A stretch of DNA of 64,000 nt from Apostichopus japonicus (GCF_037975245.1 NC_092579.1:13190678-13254677); one strand, 5' to 3'; positions 50,427 to 63,202 are shown, counted from the stretch's first letter. The notes: generated from the letters alone by a model not told the origin. Made by a program: numbers and translations.

Positions 50427-53341
50427 ATGGCTCAAAACAAAGTTGCAAGCGGAGACGTGATGGAAAATATCGAGAGATTCCGTACCTGCCCAATCTGCAA
50501 AAAAGAATTGAGCGATGCTCGGAGACTTCCTTGTGCCCATCGTTTCTGCCTAAAGTGCCTCGACCGAGCTGTGCGAGGATTTCAGGCAAAGAGCCAAGGT
50601 CAAAATTTTCCATGCCCAAAATGTCAGGAAGAAGTCCCCATTCCGCATCGAGGTGCCGTAGATATGAAGAAAGATTTGTGGGTTTCTGAAATGCGCAGTC
50701 TTGCGGAACTGCGAGACAAGTTGGCATCGAATACGAAATCGGGCACTTGTGGCTGTTGCTCCAACGATGAAGATCTCATAGCTTACTGCACCGATTGCGA
50801 TGGTTTCGTCTGTGCGAATTGTTGCAATTTACACGAAAAGATAGCTCTATTGAAATCACATACCAACATTTTCAAACTCGACAATAACATGACAGGAAAG
50901 AAAGGTAAAATTGACCTCACGAAACTCATTTCTATAATGGCCGCACCAAAGTGTCCCGATCATAGGGGCATGGAATTGGAATTAAGTTGTCGCACGTGTG
51001 ATAACTGTTTGATATGCTTAAAATGTGCCTTAATAGGCCATGCTGATCACGAAAAAGAAGAGATTTCTGAGAGGGTGAGAACACTTCGTGTGGAATTGCA
51101 TAAAGAGGGAGCTGACCTCACCTCCAAACGACAGAAATCACTGGCTTGCCGAAATCACAACGAAAAGAATAGCGAGAAGATCAGCTATATGTTTGAGAAC
51201 ATCACCAGCGGCATTGAGAATAAGCATAAATTAGGAATGACGAAATGCGAGGAAGAAGAGGAACTGTTGACGTCAGCCGACGTTGAAGGGATGGAACAAA
51301 TCAAGAGTGGCCGAGATATGGATCTCGTCAGCTACGAGAAGAAGGCAGAGGATGGCATCGAAGCGGTGAAGAGAGAAATGATGAACAGGATTAATGCCAT
51401 CAAAGAAGATCTAGATGCCAAGAAGAAAAATCGAAACGATCATGCCCAGCGTCAACTTGAAGTCGTCGAAGCAAGAATGAATGCCAAGAAGAAAGGCATC
51501 AACGAGAGACGCCAACGACTCACCGAAGACAAAGACAAGCTTTTGCATGTGGTTTCATCATGTAAAAAATCGGTGCTTAATCAGTTGATTGGTTGCAATA
51601 AAACCATCGACGAAGTCTTGATTCGGCTGAAGTATGTCAGCGAGAATGTCGATGCTGTCCAACAGGTATCGAGTGAATGGTCGTTTGTTGAGACAGTCTC
51701 TGACCTTTTATTCACGATGGGTAACATGAGCAAGACACTCGATGATATCCAGGTCCAATCGCAGTCACTTAACACACCTGCTTTGTCATTTGATCCAAAC
51801 AACGACCCGTATCAAATTGGCCATCTCATGTGGACGATGAATCGGAAGTTCAAAGTCATTCAAGGCGGTCGCTTTGGCAAGAATGACTGGAAAGTCGACG
51901 ATGTCTCTTCGGTTGCGAGAGGATGTATGGTGATTGCCGGGACAACCCCTACCAAGGAATCAGCGGTAGACTTCATCAACAGAGATACTGGCCAAACCAC
52001 GGAAGCGAAGGATTTTCTTTTCGAAGATAGTGACCCTTGGTGCCTCTGCAGGGCAAATGATAATCGCATGTTGGCCTGTAAGGGTTCCAACGTGGAAGTC
52101 CTGAACGCCAGCAGTGGTGAGAGCTTACGGAAACTAAGTATGAAGAAAATACCACGATGGAGACAAGACGATAGGCTCGTTAGTGTCGCGTATGATGGAA
52201 ATATGAATGAAGTCATGGTATGTCGACAAAAGTCGAACGAGGTCTTTGTCTTTGACCGGGACCTAAAATATTTGCGATCTTTCAAAATGCCAGGTCCTAG
52301 TAAAGGACCATTCTCAATGATGGTCAGTGGTGACATGTTGTTGGCATGTACCCTCCTCAAAGAAGGATATGGGATAGGTGTTGATTTGGGAACAACCAAT
52401 GTCATAACACGATTCCAACCGATCCAAAGTAGCCACAAAGGTATGAGTATCTGTTGTGATGCCGAACATCTCGTCTACATTTTGTGGAGAAGGGAACGTG
52501 ACGTTTGGGTAGTTCAGTATGATACCAACGGACAACCGATGATTGGGTTACCAGTACACGCTCGCGCCACTCTGATTACCGTATCAAGAGCCAAAGACGG
52601 TTCCGAAGACTTGGTGGTGGGAACACGTGATGGGCGTTTGGCGTTTTACAAACTGGTAAGAAAACTATTTTTTTCTTCAAAGTTTTATGTGTACATACAC
52701 TGACAGGTTGGATTAACCGTTGTTTCCGAATCGATTATAGAGTCGATAACTTGACTCTATAAGTCACGAAGCTAACAACCTGAAAGGCTGATATGCCGCT
52801 AATAGAAAATGTTCCACCTGCTACTCACAGCAGGGCACTTTACCCTCAATTACATTCCAATTGTCTAACGTTTCAAACTCCTTTCTTAGCATCTGGAAGT
52901 CAATTTAGGTAAAAAAAAACATTAAGCAATTCAATACATTTCGTGTGATTTCCTTATAAAGATTGTTTAACATACTACCACTTAAACTGGTACGTCAAAT
53001 ACATATGTACTCTGATTTGTTTCATCTTCTCACAGCCATTACGCAAGTCGACCGCTTTGAAAAATCATTCAACATGGTTTGGTGGAATCGAGCAAGATAT
53101 TTTAGACAAGTATCTTTCTCGTCGCTTTCACTGGCAGTGTACCACGCATAATTACGAGTTGAAAGAAGCGCTTGATGTCGATCTCAGCCGCCATGTCGTT
53201 GTGACTCCCCCAATAACAACGCCAACCCCAACGGCATCGCCAGCGCCATCGCCAAGGCCAACTCCAAGGCCAACGCCACCACCGTCGATGGATAATAGTC
53301 AACAACGCAACGTTAGCCGCGATTATACGTTACTGGTGTAG
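50427..53341 (+). CDS. TRIM-like protein (RING, two B-boxes, coiled coil, propeller-like region), two coding exons
   Basis: Coding exons 50427-52655 and 53036-53341 (GT-AG intron, phase 0) give 844 residues. I chose the ATG at 50427 (MAQNKVASGD); the frame stays open upstream to about 50367 without another ATG. A C3HC4 RING spans 21-66 (C21, C24, C36, H38, C41, C44, C63, C66). B-box 1 is about 108-149, B-box 2 (CPDHRG...) about 176-210, and a charged coiled coil about 215-400. From about 470 to 743 the sequence looks like an NHL/WD-type beta-propeller, though blades are not individually clear. Exon 2 adds 101 residues, including a Pro/Thr/Ser-rich stretch with repeated PTPRPTP and a TLLV end. 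By family, it should be an E3 ubiquitin ligase; the substrate is unknown. If the intron is kept, 15 other residues follow residue 743, then a stop. Confidence 0.93.
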
Positions 53342-53816
53342 ATATAGCTGTCACTATAACAACCGTTTAACATTTTTTACACAATTTTGTACAACGCAAA
53401 GGTCGGAAATCAGAATGTAATCAGGATTTTGTACTGTATGTTTATATGGGGGTGCGGTGGGGGGGGGGGGGTGAGGAGGGGGTGAGATGAGGTGCAAGAC
53501 CTATGTAGCCTGTTATTTAGCAAAGTGGAGCCACTGAGCAGGATTTTACACCGATATGAAATGTTGGTAAATGATGTAGTATAGTAAATGTTCTTATATG
53601 GCACGTGGGCACTATGGCACGTGATAAAGGGTGCGGACAAATTTAACGTGGCAGCTGCATGGATTTTGTCCCTACCTGTTAGCATCGTAACAGCCACTAC
53701 GTTTTAGTGCTAGGTGTATGTCAGTGGTATTTGCGGCTCAATATATCAAAGGGTTTACACTTACAAGGTTTTTGGTTCCTTGCTTTAGCAAAAGGAACCT
53801 ATGCAGTCAGGTTGGC

Positions 53817-53848
<32 letters not shown>

Positions 53849-53904
53849 GTGTGTGTGTCTATGACACTTGCTTGGGTACGCTCTATCTCAATAAGGGAAT
53901 GTTA
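53342..53904. other. 3' flank of the TRIM-like gene
   Basis: A G-run lies near 53453-53470 and a (TG)n/(TATG)n microsatellite at about 53817-53858. The segment GGTTCCTTGCTTTAGCAAAAGG (53774-53795) is partly matched in inverse orientation by AAGCAAGGAACC near 56024-56035, suggesting that the following array is bounded by inverted ends. No AATAAA is seen close to the stop. Confidence 0.4.
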
Positions 53905-56060
53905 GATTGAGGCCAAACTTGGACAATAGATCCGCCATATGGAGAAGGTGTGCCCTATTGTTTTTGGTGCCCACAAAGGTCACCAAAGGTCAGTTATGGT
54001 CCAAAAACCGAAAAAATTAAAACTGCAATAACTCCCAGTGCCAATGTGCGACAAGATTGATATTTTGGGACAAGTTGTGAACTGGTTAGGGGAGCATTTT
54101 CAAACTTAACGGTCATGTGATCCGAGGTCACCAAAGGTCAATTAATGATAAAAAACTAGTATTTTTGCAATAACTTGAGAACGAAATGTCTGTTAGGGTT
54201 GGGAGTTGCCTCAATGTAATCCAATTGTCGACCCGCATCTGGGTGACCCTTGACCTCAATTTGACCTCTGGTGACCTTTTCGTGTTTTTGGGATTTTTAC
54301 AGTTTCGATGCTATTTTCAGATGTCAAAGGTACCTTCTGATCATAAATGTCAATAGGTTGACCCCGTGTGACCTTTATGTGCGAAGTTATATGGGGTCAA
54401 AGTTTTTCGGTCAGAGTTAGGATGGTTGTACAGACTTTTGGTTTTGTTTTTTGGAATCAGGAGATTAAACTACATCTGAAACCAAGGTCAAAAGGTCAAA
54501 GGTCACATTAGAAAAAATGTGCTTATTTTGGGAGGAAACGAGCAAAAAAGAAAATGTTTGGTTTTGATGCTAGATTTGGATATCAAAGGTACCTTCCGAT
54601 CAAAAATGTCAATTGGTTGACACCCGTGTGACCTTCGTGTGCGAAGTTATACGAGGTCAAAGTTAATTTTCAGACATTTAATGCAACAACTCCCAGTTCC
54701 AAGGTGTGACATGGTTGATATTTTTGGACAAGTTGCAAATGGTATAGGGGAATATTTTCAAAGTTAACGGTCATGTGATCCGAGGTCACCAAAGGTCAAT
54801 TAATGTCAAAAAACTAGTATTTTGGGGGTAGAAAATGGGCAAGGAAAAAAATGTTTGAATTTTTATAGTTTGATGCTCTAATTTAGGTCTCATCAATCAA
54901 AAATGTCAATAAGTTGACCCAAGGTGACCTTTGTATGTTAAGTTATATGAGGTCAAAGTTAATTTTCAGACATTTAGTGTAATAACTCCAAGTGCCAAGG
55001 TGTTACACAGTTGATATTTTGAGACAAGTTGCAAATGGTATAGGGGAATATTTTCAAACTTAACGGTCATGTGATCCGAGGTCACCAAAGGTCAATTAAT
55101 GATAAAAAACTAGTATTTTTTGCGATAACTTGAGAACAAATTGTCCGTTAGGGTTGGGAGTTGCTTCAATGTAATCCAATTGTCGACCCGCATCTGGGTG
55201 ACCCTTGACCTCAATTTGACCTCTGGTGACCTCTGGTGACCTTTTTAGTGTTTTAGGGATTTTTACAGTTTTGATGCTATTTTCAGATGTCAAAGGTACC
55301 TTCTGATCATAAATGTCAATGGGTTGACCCCCATTTGACCTTCGTGTGCGAAGTTATTTGAGGTCAAAGTTAATTTTCACACATTTAATGCAATAACTCC
55401 CAGTGCCAAGGTGTGACAAGGTTGATTTTTTTGGACAAGTTGCAAATGGTATAGGGGAATATTTTCAAACTTAACGGTCATGTGATCCAAGGTCACCAAA
55501 GGTCAGCTAATGTTAAAAAGTAGTATTATGGGGGAGAAAATGGGCAAAGACAAAATGTTTGAATTTTTTACAGTCATGCTCTATTTAGGTCTCACCGATC
55601 AAAAATTTCAATTGGTTGACCTCCGGGTGACCTTTGTGTGTGAAGTTACATACAAGTTCAAAGTTAATTTTTTGACATTTAATGCAATTAAATCTCAATG
55701 CCAAGGTGTGACATGGTTGATATTTTGGGACAAGTTGTGAATGGGGTGGTGGAACATTTTGAAACTTAAAGGTCATGTCATCTGAGGTCACCATTGTTAT
55801 CATATCTGTTGACACGCTTGTAGGTCTCTTATATTTCTTACATTTGCGACGCCATATTTAGATCTCAAAAGTGCCTTTTGATAAAAAATCCGGTCACATT
55901 TTGTGATCACAAAAGTGTTGGCTATAGTGTTGGTTACTTTATGGGAACATGTAGGACCACAATTACTTGGACTATTTGAGCCCAATCTTGCTTGATAATG
56001 TTATGTGTATTGTCATATACCCCAAGCAAGGAACCACAGTGCCCTTGGGCTCTTGTTATT
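53905..56060. repeat. AGGTCA-rich repeat array
   Basis: A block of about 150 bp recurs five times, starting at about 54022, 54683, 54980, 55388 and 55681. It contains CAATAACTCCCAGTGCCAAG, GACAAGTTGCAAATGGTATA, TTCAAACTTAACGGTCATGT and GAGGTCACCAAAGGTCA. A second block (TGGGTGACCCTTGACCTCAA) occurs at about 54241 and 55195, some 950 bp apart. The spacing is irregular, so it is a nested, not simple, array. The AGGTCA/TGACCT hexamer appears dozens of times, often as direct repeats. Confidence 0.8.
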
Positions 56061-57144
56061 TTATGCTTTGGTTAAGGTTGTTTTTTATTCTTTTAGTACA
56101 TTTGTTTGTATTTTGTATATTTTAAATGTTATCTTTCTTTTATTGACATCTTTTCTTGTTTCTACTTTTACATGAACGTAAATTAAGCCAATCCAAATGT
56201 AGTGTAGTATCCTCGGTATACAATGTTATTAATAATTGATTTTAGTTAATTACTTGTATTCATTCTGTACTGCAGCTGAAAGTAATACAGTAGAAAGTTG
56301 TCAAGATATAAGTAATGAAAAAAAAAAGAAATTTTTTAAAACATTTATTAGAAAGTTGAGAAATAATACCAAGCGGTTGGAAGAATCCACCCCAACTCAC
56401 ATACCTTAGATAAGGTAAGAGCGTTTACTGTACATTATATTAAACCTATATACAAAACCCTTATACGTTTAGCAAGATTTATCGCTTAATTTTCTTCAGT
56501 ACGCATTAGCACGCTATAGCTTAGACAACATATCCGGTATATTATCATGATGAAAAATGAGTGTTAACCATTAAATAATTAAACTATATGATACCGGTTT
56601 CTAGTGTTGATTATATACGTCTTACACACGCATATCATAGCAACTTGTTTGTGGGTATATGTGTGTGTCTGGATGTACGTGTGTGCATGGAGCGGTTATA
56701 GCTCCATGGTGTGTGTAAGTAGCCCAGGGTATCTACGGACCACATTGTTGTAAAGACAAACAGACGCCTAATTGTCATATATATTGTAAAGATATACGTC
56801 TTTGGAATGTCATAAGTAAACACACTGAATGGCCTGCATATATAAATCACACTGCCGGTGGGAACTATGCTAACATTGGTAACCGTTGTTTTACTAGGGA
56901 GGTTTTACCGATTCAATCATCACCAGGGACAGCAGTCACGGTGGGAACTTTTAAAATGCTGTAACGGTAATCTGTATTGATGACAATGTACCGACGTTTG
57001 TTTGTTTTCCAGTCCAATCTCACCTGTACAGGGTGGTTAAGGAACAACATGAAAATATTCTTTATTTGTTCTTCCTCGGCATGCCACCTCGAACTTGATC
57101 GAAGTTATTATTATGTTGGTCTGATGACCTATATAATTTTACGA
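56061..57144. other. Intergenic, nothing recognised
   Basis: AT-rich sequence with no supported gene or repeat. Confidence 0.35.
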
Positions 57145-57149
57145 TGTGA

Positions 57150-57378
57150 TACCTGGAGTGTTAGCTCAGTGGTTCACACCGGTGCCTTTCAATCATAAGG
57201 TCCCCGGTTCGAGTCACTCCCAGATTAATGTATGTCGTCCAGTTACAGAGTTGTTGACAATTCATAATCATGGACGTTAAATATGAATGTGAGAGACTGA
57301 CTTCGGTCAACTTGCTGCTTTGATAAGCCAATAAGGCTTCTTCGCGAGTTCCTGCTTGCAGGAGGATCTAAAATACAT
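57150..57378 (+). mobile_element. tRNA-derived SINE, second family
   Basis: The tRNA-like head has box A (GTTAGCTCAGTGGTTCAC) and box B (GGTTCGAGTCA). The body includes ATGGACGTTAAATATGAATG, GAGAGACTGACTTCGGTCAA and GCGAGTTCCTGCTTGCAGG, followed by a short (ATAC)n tail. The head and tail differ from the SINE at 12121, so this is a separate family. It resembles tRNA SINEs I associate with echinoderms, by recollection rather than by a search. Confidence 0.75.
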
Positions 57379-57629
57379 ACATAGCTGGCGGTGTTTGTGC
57401 TATTCTTTGATACCCACGTAATCATGTCGGAGCTTCTGATGAATATTCATGAGTTGAACATATACGCGCTCACTGCGCATGTGGACAATTGTTCTTTAGC
57501 TGGCCTTTCATGTTATCCTTGAGAAAGTACTCATAGGGACAACAGTAAGCCCATATGAGCAGTATAAGATTATAGAAGCTTCTGTTAAATAAATAAGTTC
57601 GGAACTGTTCACACGGTCAGTAAGATCAT

Positions 57630-57810
57630 GGCTAAGATCATGTGTAGTATCTGTTCCCTTTCGAGGGGAATGGTGATGCACACCCGATGATGATCACACA
57701 GTCACAGTCCCGATGCAAGGGGACTGGGGATGAGAGCGGATCAGTCGTTTGGTAGTTTGGTTTTCGTGCCCAGGTTCTTCCTTGGGCGATTTTTCCTTAA
57801 AAAGTAGCAT
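57630..57810 (+). repeat. Dispersed copy of the U2-headed repeat, head truncated
   Basis: It starts at GGCTAAGATCATGTGTAGTA inside the U2-like head, so the first 17 or so bases are missing. It then follows copy A closely: TTCCCTTTCGAGGGGAATGG, GATGATCACACAGTCACAGT, GCAAGGGGACTGGG, GGTTTTCGTGCCCAGG and a T-run. The GTAGTA of U2 is kept. It is about 30 kb from the tandem cluster, showing that the family is dispersed. Confidence 0.75.
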
Positions 57811-59691
57811 CAGAAAGTTGTAATAATTGGTTGTGTGGGAGCTGTGTTAGCTATATATAAGTTGAGTAAGCCATAATGTATAAGCTATAACACATGTTGT
57901 ACACAAAGTAAGTTGTTTAAGTTGTTAGCGCTAAAATTAAAATCAAGCTATGTAATATTTTCTTAGTATCAGTTTATATTGGTATAGGGACGCGGGGAAT
58001 TCATTATGAATTGTTTTTTTACTTTTGACTTGCATTACTGTGTAGGCTAGGCTTCATAAAACCACTTGTTTGTGTGTCTTAGTCCTGTAGTGTATATCTT
58101 TCCATATGTAAAACACTCCATATTTGCACCACCGTAAACTAGATAGCTGTTCATAAGAACTATAAAAATTCTGTCATATCCGGAGCACATTAAAGCAGCA
58201 TTATCGCAGTAATGTACGATTATTCCTCTTGTAATCTATTTCCCCCTTTTCTCTCTATTTAACTTTTGTTCCACATAAGTAAGAAATGAATGACCATCTG
58301 ATACCATTAAATCGATGCAGTCAGAAGGCAAACTCTCTAGCGCTGTAAAATAAAAGGTCTCAATCTACGATCATGCATATAACCCGCCTGGTATGTTTCT
58401 ATATGGGCCTATACAATTATATACTAGCCAGAATGACAGATAACGCTGCATATATACTAAGTTATACACCTCATCCCCTCCTCCTTGCTGCGGCTCCCAC
58501 ACTCCCGATCCCCATATCCCTCACGCGGTCCCCAGTATACGCACCTTAATGGTAATTACAGTACTCGTCGCTCACACGATTATAATAAGGGCTCCTCTGG
58601 AAGCAGTGCTTCTGCACTGAGCAGGACTACCCTCATTAAAGATGACAACAATCTATAAAAAAAAAGAGTAATCTAAGGGGAAAACGTACGTAATTCAAGA
58701 TTGGAATAGTAAGCTACATCTTTTTGCAGTCCCCCCCCCCCCGTTTGTGAGTATACATCCCCACCCCATAGAGCAACATTCTCTCTCTCAACATCTCTTT
58801 CTCTCTCGATCGCTCTCCTTTATCGTGCTAAACTTATATAAGACGGCGGCGTACGAGAGGAAGCACAAATATTTAAGCTCTTAAAGGTAACCCAGTTTAA
58901 TTCTCGTAATCCCGAAAGCAAACACTGTGACCCATCCAATAACTCGTTCCTATATACACACATGTTCCGCAAATTTAGTCTTACTACTTATAACTGCTGT
59001 CAATACATATAGATATGTCCTTGAAACTTGTGGCAAACAACCCTGACCTATTCCACTCAAATACTGCGTTCAAATTGTCATGTGATCAATCACATATAAC
59101 ATCGAGGTGACATCTGGGGGAATTTCTTATTTGGCTTTTTAATTTCAGGTACAGCTATAGTGTATTCGTACTTTTATCGCTTCTCTCGATCACTCGCCAA
59201 AAGCCATTTCTCGATAAATCGGTTGACTTCCATTTGTTGAAACCTGATCTCCATATAGGCCTATTTCGTTTTTGAAATAACTTTAATTCGTGTCGAAGGT
59301 CACAATTCTTTACTATGCCTCTGATATCACACAATGATTACATTTCATGGTTTACGTCACTTTTGGTCCCCTATGCATTCACTGACGGTATACAGAAAGT
59401 CATCGACAAATCCATGAAATATAAATGAAACGCCTGGAGGAGTGAAATCTTAGATTTCAATCAAAATTAGAAAACAATATCTTCAGTTTTCAATGTAGGC
59501 CTAGGTAAACTTTATGTCAGAAGGAAGTATTTGAAGTTGATTTCTCATAAAATTCTTTCTTTTTTCCATATTGTCACAAAAAATAGTTGAAGACATTTGA
59601 TTGGTATACGCTATATAAAGACTAAACTAATAAGGAATCTTCAAGTGAAATTATTTTATAGAAAAACTTTGGGTAGGGAGTGGGAGGGGAG
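57811..59691. other. Intergenic, nothing recognised
   Basis: AT-rich sequence with a C-run near 58731-58742 and a TCTC-rich stretch near 58780-58815. No gene recognised. Confidence 0.35.
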
Positions 59692-60054
59692 CAGTGGCGT
59701 AGGAAGGTACTTTTGAGTGGGGGGGCTGAAGACTGATGGCCGGCCTGGGGGAGGGGTCTAAGGGGAGGGGGTGTCCCCCTCCCCTTTGGAATTTTTTGCA
59801 TTTCCAGGTAGTCTCAGATGCAATTTGGTGCAATATAGCACACTTCAACACTCACTCCATATTGTAAACTTAATTTTGTATTTTCACCAGGCCTTAGATG
59901 CAATTTGGTGCTCCAAATGAGTTTTTATTCTCATTTGGAAATGAAAAAGGGGTTTTCTGACTTGCGAAGCGGGGGGGCGGAATGATACTTCCGCCCCTCC
60001 ACATTTTTCACTGGGGGGGCTGGCGCCCCCCAGCCCCCGGTTCCTACGCCCTTG
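59692..60054. mobile_element. hAT-like MITE, target duplication GAGGGGAG
   Basis: It begins CAGTGGCGTAGGAAGG, ends CCGGTTCCTACGCCCTTG, and is flanked by GAGGGGAG on both sides (59684-59691 and 60055-60062). Size 363 bp. Inside, ATGCAATTTGGTGC is repeated (about 59819 and 59898). No transposase is present. Confidence 0.87.
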
Positions 60055-60062
60055 GAGGGGAG

Positions 60063-62250
60063 AATGGGAAGGGAGGTGAACGGTGGGTGGGGAAGGAGGG
60101 AGGGGAGAAAGAAGTAACAGTGAAACATGCATAGCATTTATGTTATTAACTATATTTGCAAAGAGGTAAGGATATAATGCCTTGGACAATTTTGACATCT
60201 CGTATATAATATTTTATCACTGTTGACGAAACCGCAAAGTGTGTCAAGAATCATTCAAGCTGAATATTGGAAAATAAACACACTGCTCTTAGACAGAACG
60301 GCAACTCAGGTTCGATTTTCGTCAATCTACCGTTGTAATGGCCCGACTTTGTTGTCCGAGCACCTTTACTTTTAACGCATGATAACGGTTTAGGCCATGG
60401 TACATAGGGCATTTATGTGCTCTGTTTTCAATTTCCGTGCAACTGATCGAGGGAGGGGCTAAATTTATCACAGAATGATGAATTAGGAGTTGCTAATCAC
60501 AAATTGCTTTATCCCCACGCATGGTTGTGGTTAAGCGAGAAGAAAATTCATGGAAAAGGGAGTTACATCACCATACTTAAAACCCATATACCAGTTCCAC
60601 TACTACTGTTTTGCTGAAGTGAGAAAGTACACTAACACTGCAAGTTTCATGGGAGTTCACTCAATTTTTTTTATTTCAGACCTTGAATGAAATCATAAAT
60701 GAATTATGACTGCTAAAATATGTTAGCTAATTAACCAATTGGTTAATTAGATTAATTAGTTAAAAAACATTGTTAACTAGTTAATTATCTAAAAGCATTA
60801 ATTTTTAAAAATCCTACTAATTTATAAGCCAGTTAATTAATTAAGGCCATTTTAACCAGTTGAAAGGATTGAGTATATATGGTAGAGAACAAAAAGGAAG
60901 GAAATTTCAAATAATCTTCAAAACTTCATCCACATCTTTGTTTGTATTTAGAGAAGTTGGACTGGGTAGGTTGTAACATGGACTTCCTTTAAATAAAGAT
61001 TTTCTCAATTGCCTTGAAAGAATGCTATACCCTCCCAAACCAAATTTGACTAGAACTCAAACTATGAGCACTTTGTTCATTCAAAAGTGAAATACTTTTT
61101 CAAGCCTGATGACTCAAAAGACAGATGCTTATCCACTCTATTCGAGGTGCAAGAAGATGAGAGATACTACCTCCCCTGGACGACACGATACCATTCCTAG
61201 TTAAGTCCAAGCATTGCTAAAATAAGACTCCCTTTCATCAATTTTCCTGAAAGAATGCTTACATCCTTCCAAATACAATATTCACTAATCACTATTAAAT
61301 ACAAAAAAAAAAAACTACCACACTTCCGGGTGGGGACTGATACAGGACTCCAAGTAAAAATACTCAATTTTCCTGAAATATGGCCACATCATCCCAAATA
61401 CAATTTTTTCTAGTAATTTACAACAACAAAAAACTTCCAATCTCTGATCATGAGCATTTCGTTCATTCGGAAAAATTAAATCCTTACCCATCCTGATGAC
61501 TGCCAAGGCTGATTGTTTACCAGACAAAGTGAAATAATACTCAAAAGGAAATTTGCTTGTTCTCTCGTTTATTTCGTTGCTCATCTCTCTATCTCTTTTT
61601 CTCTTTCTCTTTTACTCAGTCTTTACAAGTTGTGTTTTGCTTTATACTCATTTCTCTCTCAACCTTTCTCTCTGAAGAACAGTTTACAACTGACCACTGT
61701 CTCTAAAAACACACTATTCCGTAACTCAATACAATACATGCTAATTTTACATAATAAAAACAGAATGGTTGGGCAAACAATAGATGGCATTTTGAAAGCA
61801 TTTGCCTGGTTTCATAACATAGCAGGTGCAAAATTGTTAGACTACTTTACTCTCTAGAACATTCTCCCCTTCCATGAGGTACTCTACCTCAAGTATAAAA
61901 AACAAAACAAAATTAATACATTTTACTCATACATTAACCATCAAAAATCTTTCTTCATTACTGCAAATCTATGTACAGTAAGATATTTGTTGAGTATTTA
62001 TATCACATAATATTGAACTTATATATAACACTTTTTGTCTACATTCGACACAAACACACGGAAACACTTTCTTAAATTAAACATGTATCCTTATATGGTA
62101 TGTTCTTATACCAAAATTCACTGATATAAATGCAAAAGATCTTGGACTGTGTACAGTCTGAAGGGAATTTATAACCGCTTCTAAGTAAAATTTACTTTAC
62201 CACAAGAACTTAACTTAATCTAGGATTTCCACACGACAAATCTTTGTAAT
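60063..62250. other. Intergenic, AT-rich, nothing recognised as a gene
   Basis: A perfect 24-bp palindrome (CTAATTAACC-AATT-GGTTAATTAG) lies at 60727-60750, at the start of a TTAATTA-rich block that reaches about 60862. A TCTCTTTCTC-rich pyrimidine stretch lies near 61585-61670. No gene recognised. Confidence 0.4.
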
Positions 62251-62254
62251 GTTT

Positions 62255-62886
62255 CTCAAATAAACAACTCTAATCTAGGTATGCTTATAGCTTTTACAGG
62301 AGCCACCTTCGCTTTTGAAGCTACTAACTGCACCCTGATTCCATTTACCCCCATGGTTGTTAAATAAACCACAGCTGCATATGCATCACTTGAAGCATCA
62401 CAAAATACATGCATTCTTTGGTCTGCCTTACCCTTTGGGCACAAGCATATTCCAATATCAATTTTGTCTAAATTAACTAAATTTTCCAACCACTTTCTGA
62501 TTTCTGATTCTAGACCCCCTACATTAGGATCATCCCAATCAAGTTCTTTTTCCCCAATTATTTTGCATTCAAATCTTAGCTACTTCTATAATAGGCCCAA
62601 TAGTTCCAAGAGGATCAAACACTGATGATAGCTTGCTTAAAACAATTTGCTTGGTTAAGGTTTCAACATTACTAACCATTACTGGCTTCTTAAGTTGAAA
62701 TTTGTCTGACTCTGCCTGCCAAGTCAATCCTAAGGTCTTTGTTGACGGCAACCTCTGTCTAGTTTTATCAACTGACTTAGCCCTATGTTCCTTTGGAATC
62801 CCTTCTAAAAGCGTCTTTGAGTTTGATATCCATTTCATGGGTTTCATGCCCTCTTGGCCCCGTAGAGCAACCAACTGGGTATACAA
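62255..62886 (-). mobile_element. BEL/Pao LTR retrotransposon polyprotein fragment, frameshifted
   Basis: On the minus strand, 62886-62569 reads MKWISNSKTLLEGIPKEHRA, LGLTWQAESDKFQL and SSVFDPLGTIGPI, which is the conserved region after the RT in BEL/Pao elements. A stop and frame change follow at about 62570. The next frame carries CDASSDAYAAVVYL and SKAKVAPVKAISIPRLE (the RNase H-like CDAS and PRLEL motifs). It ends by 62256. RT core, protease and integrase are not visible. No LTRs were found in the window. Confidence 0.87.
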
Positions 62887-63137
62887 TTCTTATATCCTTT
62901 CCACCATTAACAATCTCACACCTCATAAGTCTCACTACCAGTCTTTTCCCTGTGAACTTATAAGGTTTCATTTTGACGGAATGACAGATGAAGCATTCAT
63001 TCGGAAACATGTGGCGTTCCCTCCACTCTCTTGGACCACTTGTATTGTCGGACCAGAGGGCGCGTTTCCTTGGCGGTTCGTTTTCATCTGCGTCATCATT
63101 CAGCTTGTTTACATCCGTTTCTATATGAGTAAAATTA
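62887..63137 (-). pseudogene. Unrecognised cysteine-containing ORF next to the BEL/Pao fragment
   Basis: An open minus-strand frame running from about 63202 reads RKRALWSDNTSGPREW, then MFPNECFICHSVKMKPYKF and LVVRLMRCEIVNGG. It overlaps the BEL/Pao frame in a different frame below 62886. The CxxC motif suggests a small zinc-binding region of the sort found in repetitive-element proteins, but I do not recognise the family. A CATATAG acceptor-like sequence precedes it at about 63119. It may be an exon or a decayed element ORF. Confidence 0.25.
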
Positions 63138-63202
63138 AAAGAAGAAATAGCTGTTAAATAATGTTTTGCAACAAGAAAGGTAAGTTTTAAAATTTTGAGC
63201 AA

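Noticed and set aside
51860..52438. 192-codon antisense ORF inside the TRIM-like gene
   Set aside because: It is the reverse-strand shadow of a long coding exon with no domain resemblance.
59884..60198. Minus-strand Pro/Gly-rich ORFs
   Set aside because: They overlap the hAT-like MITE and its G/C runs; similar ORFs arise in every copy of this repeat type.
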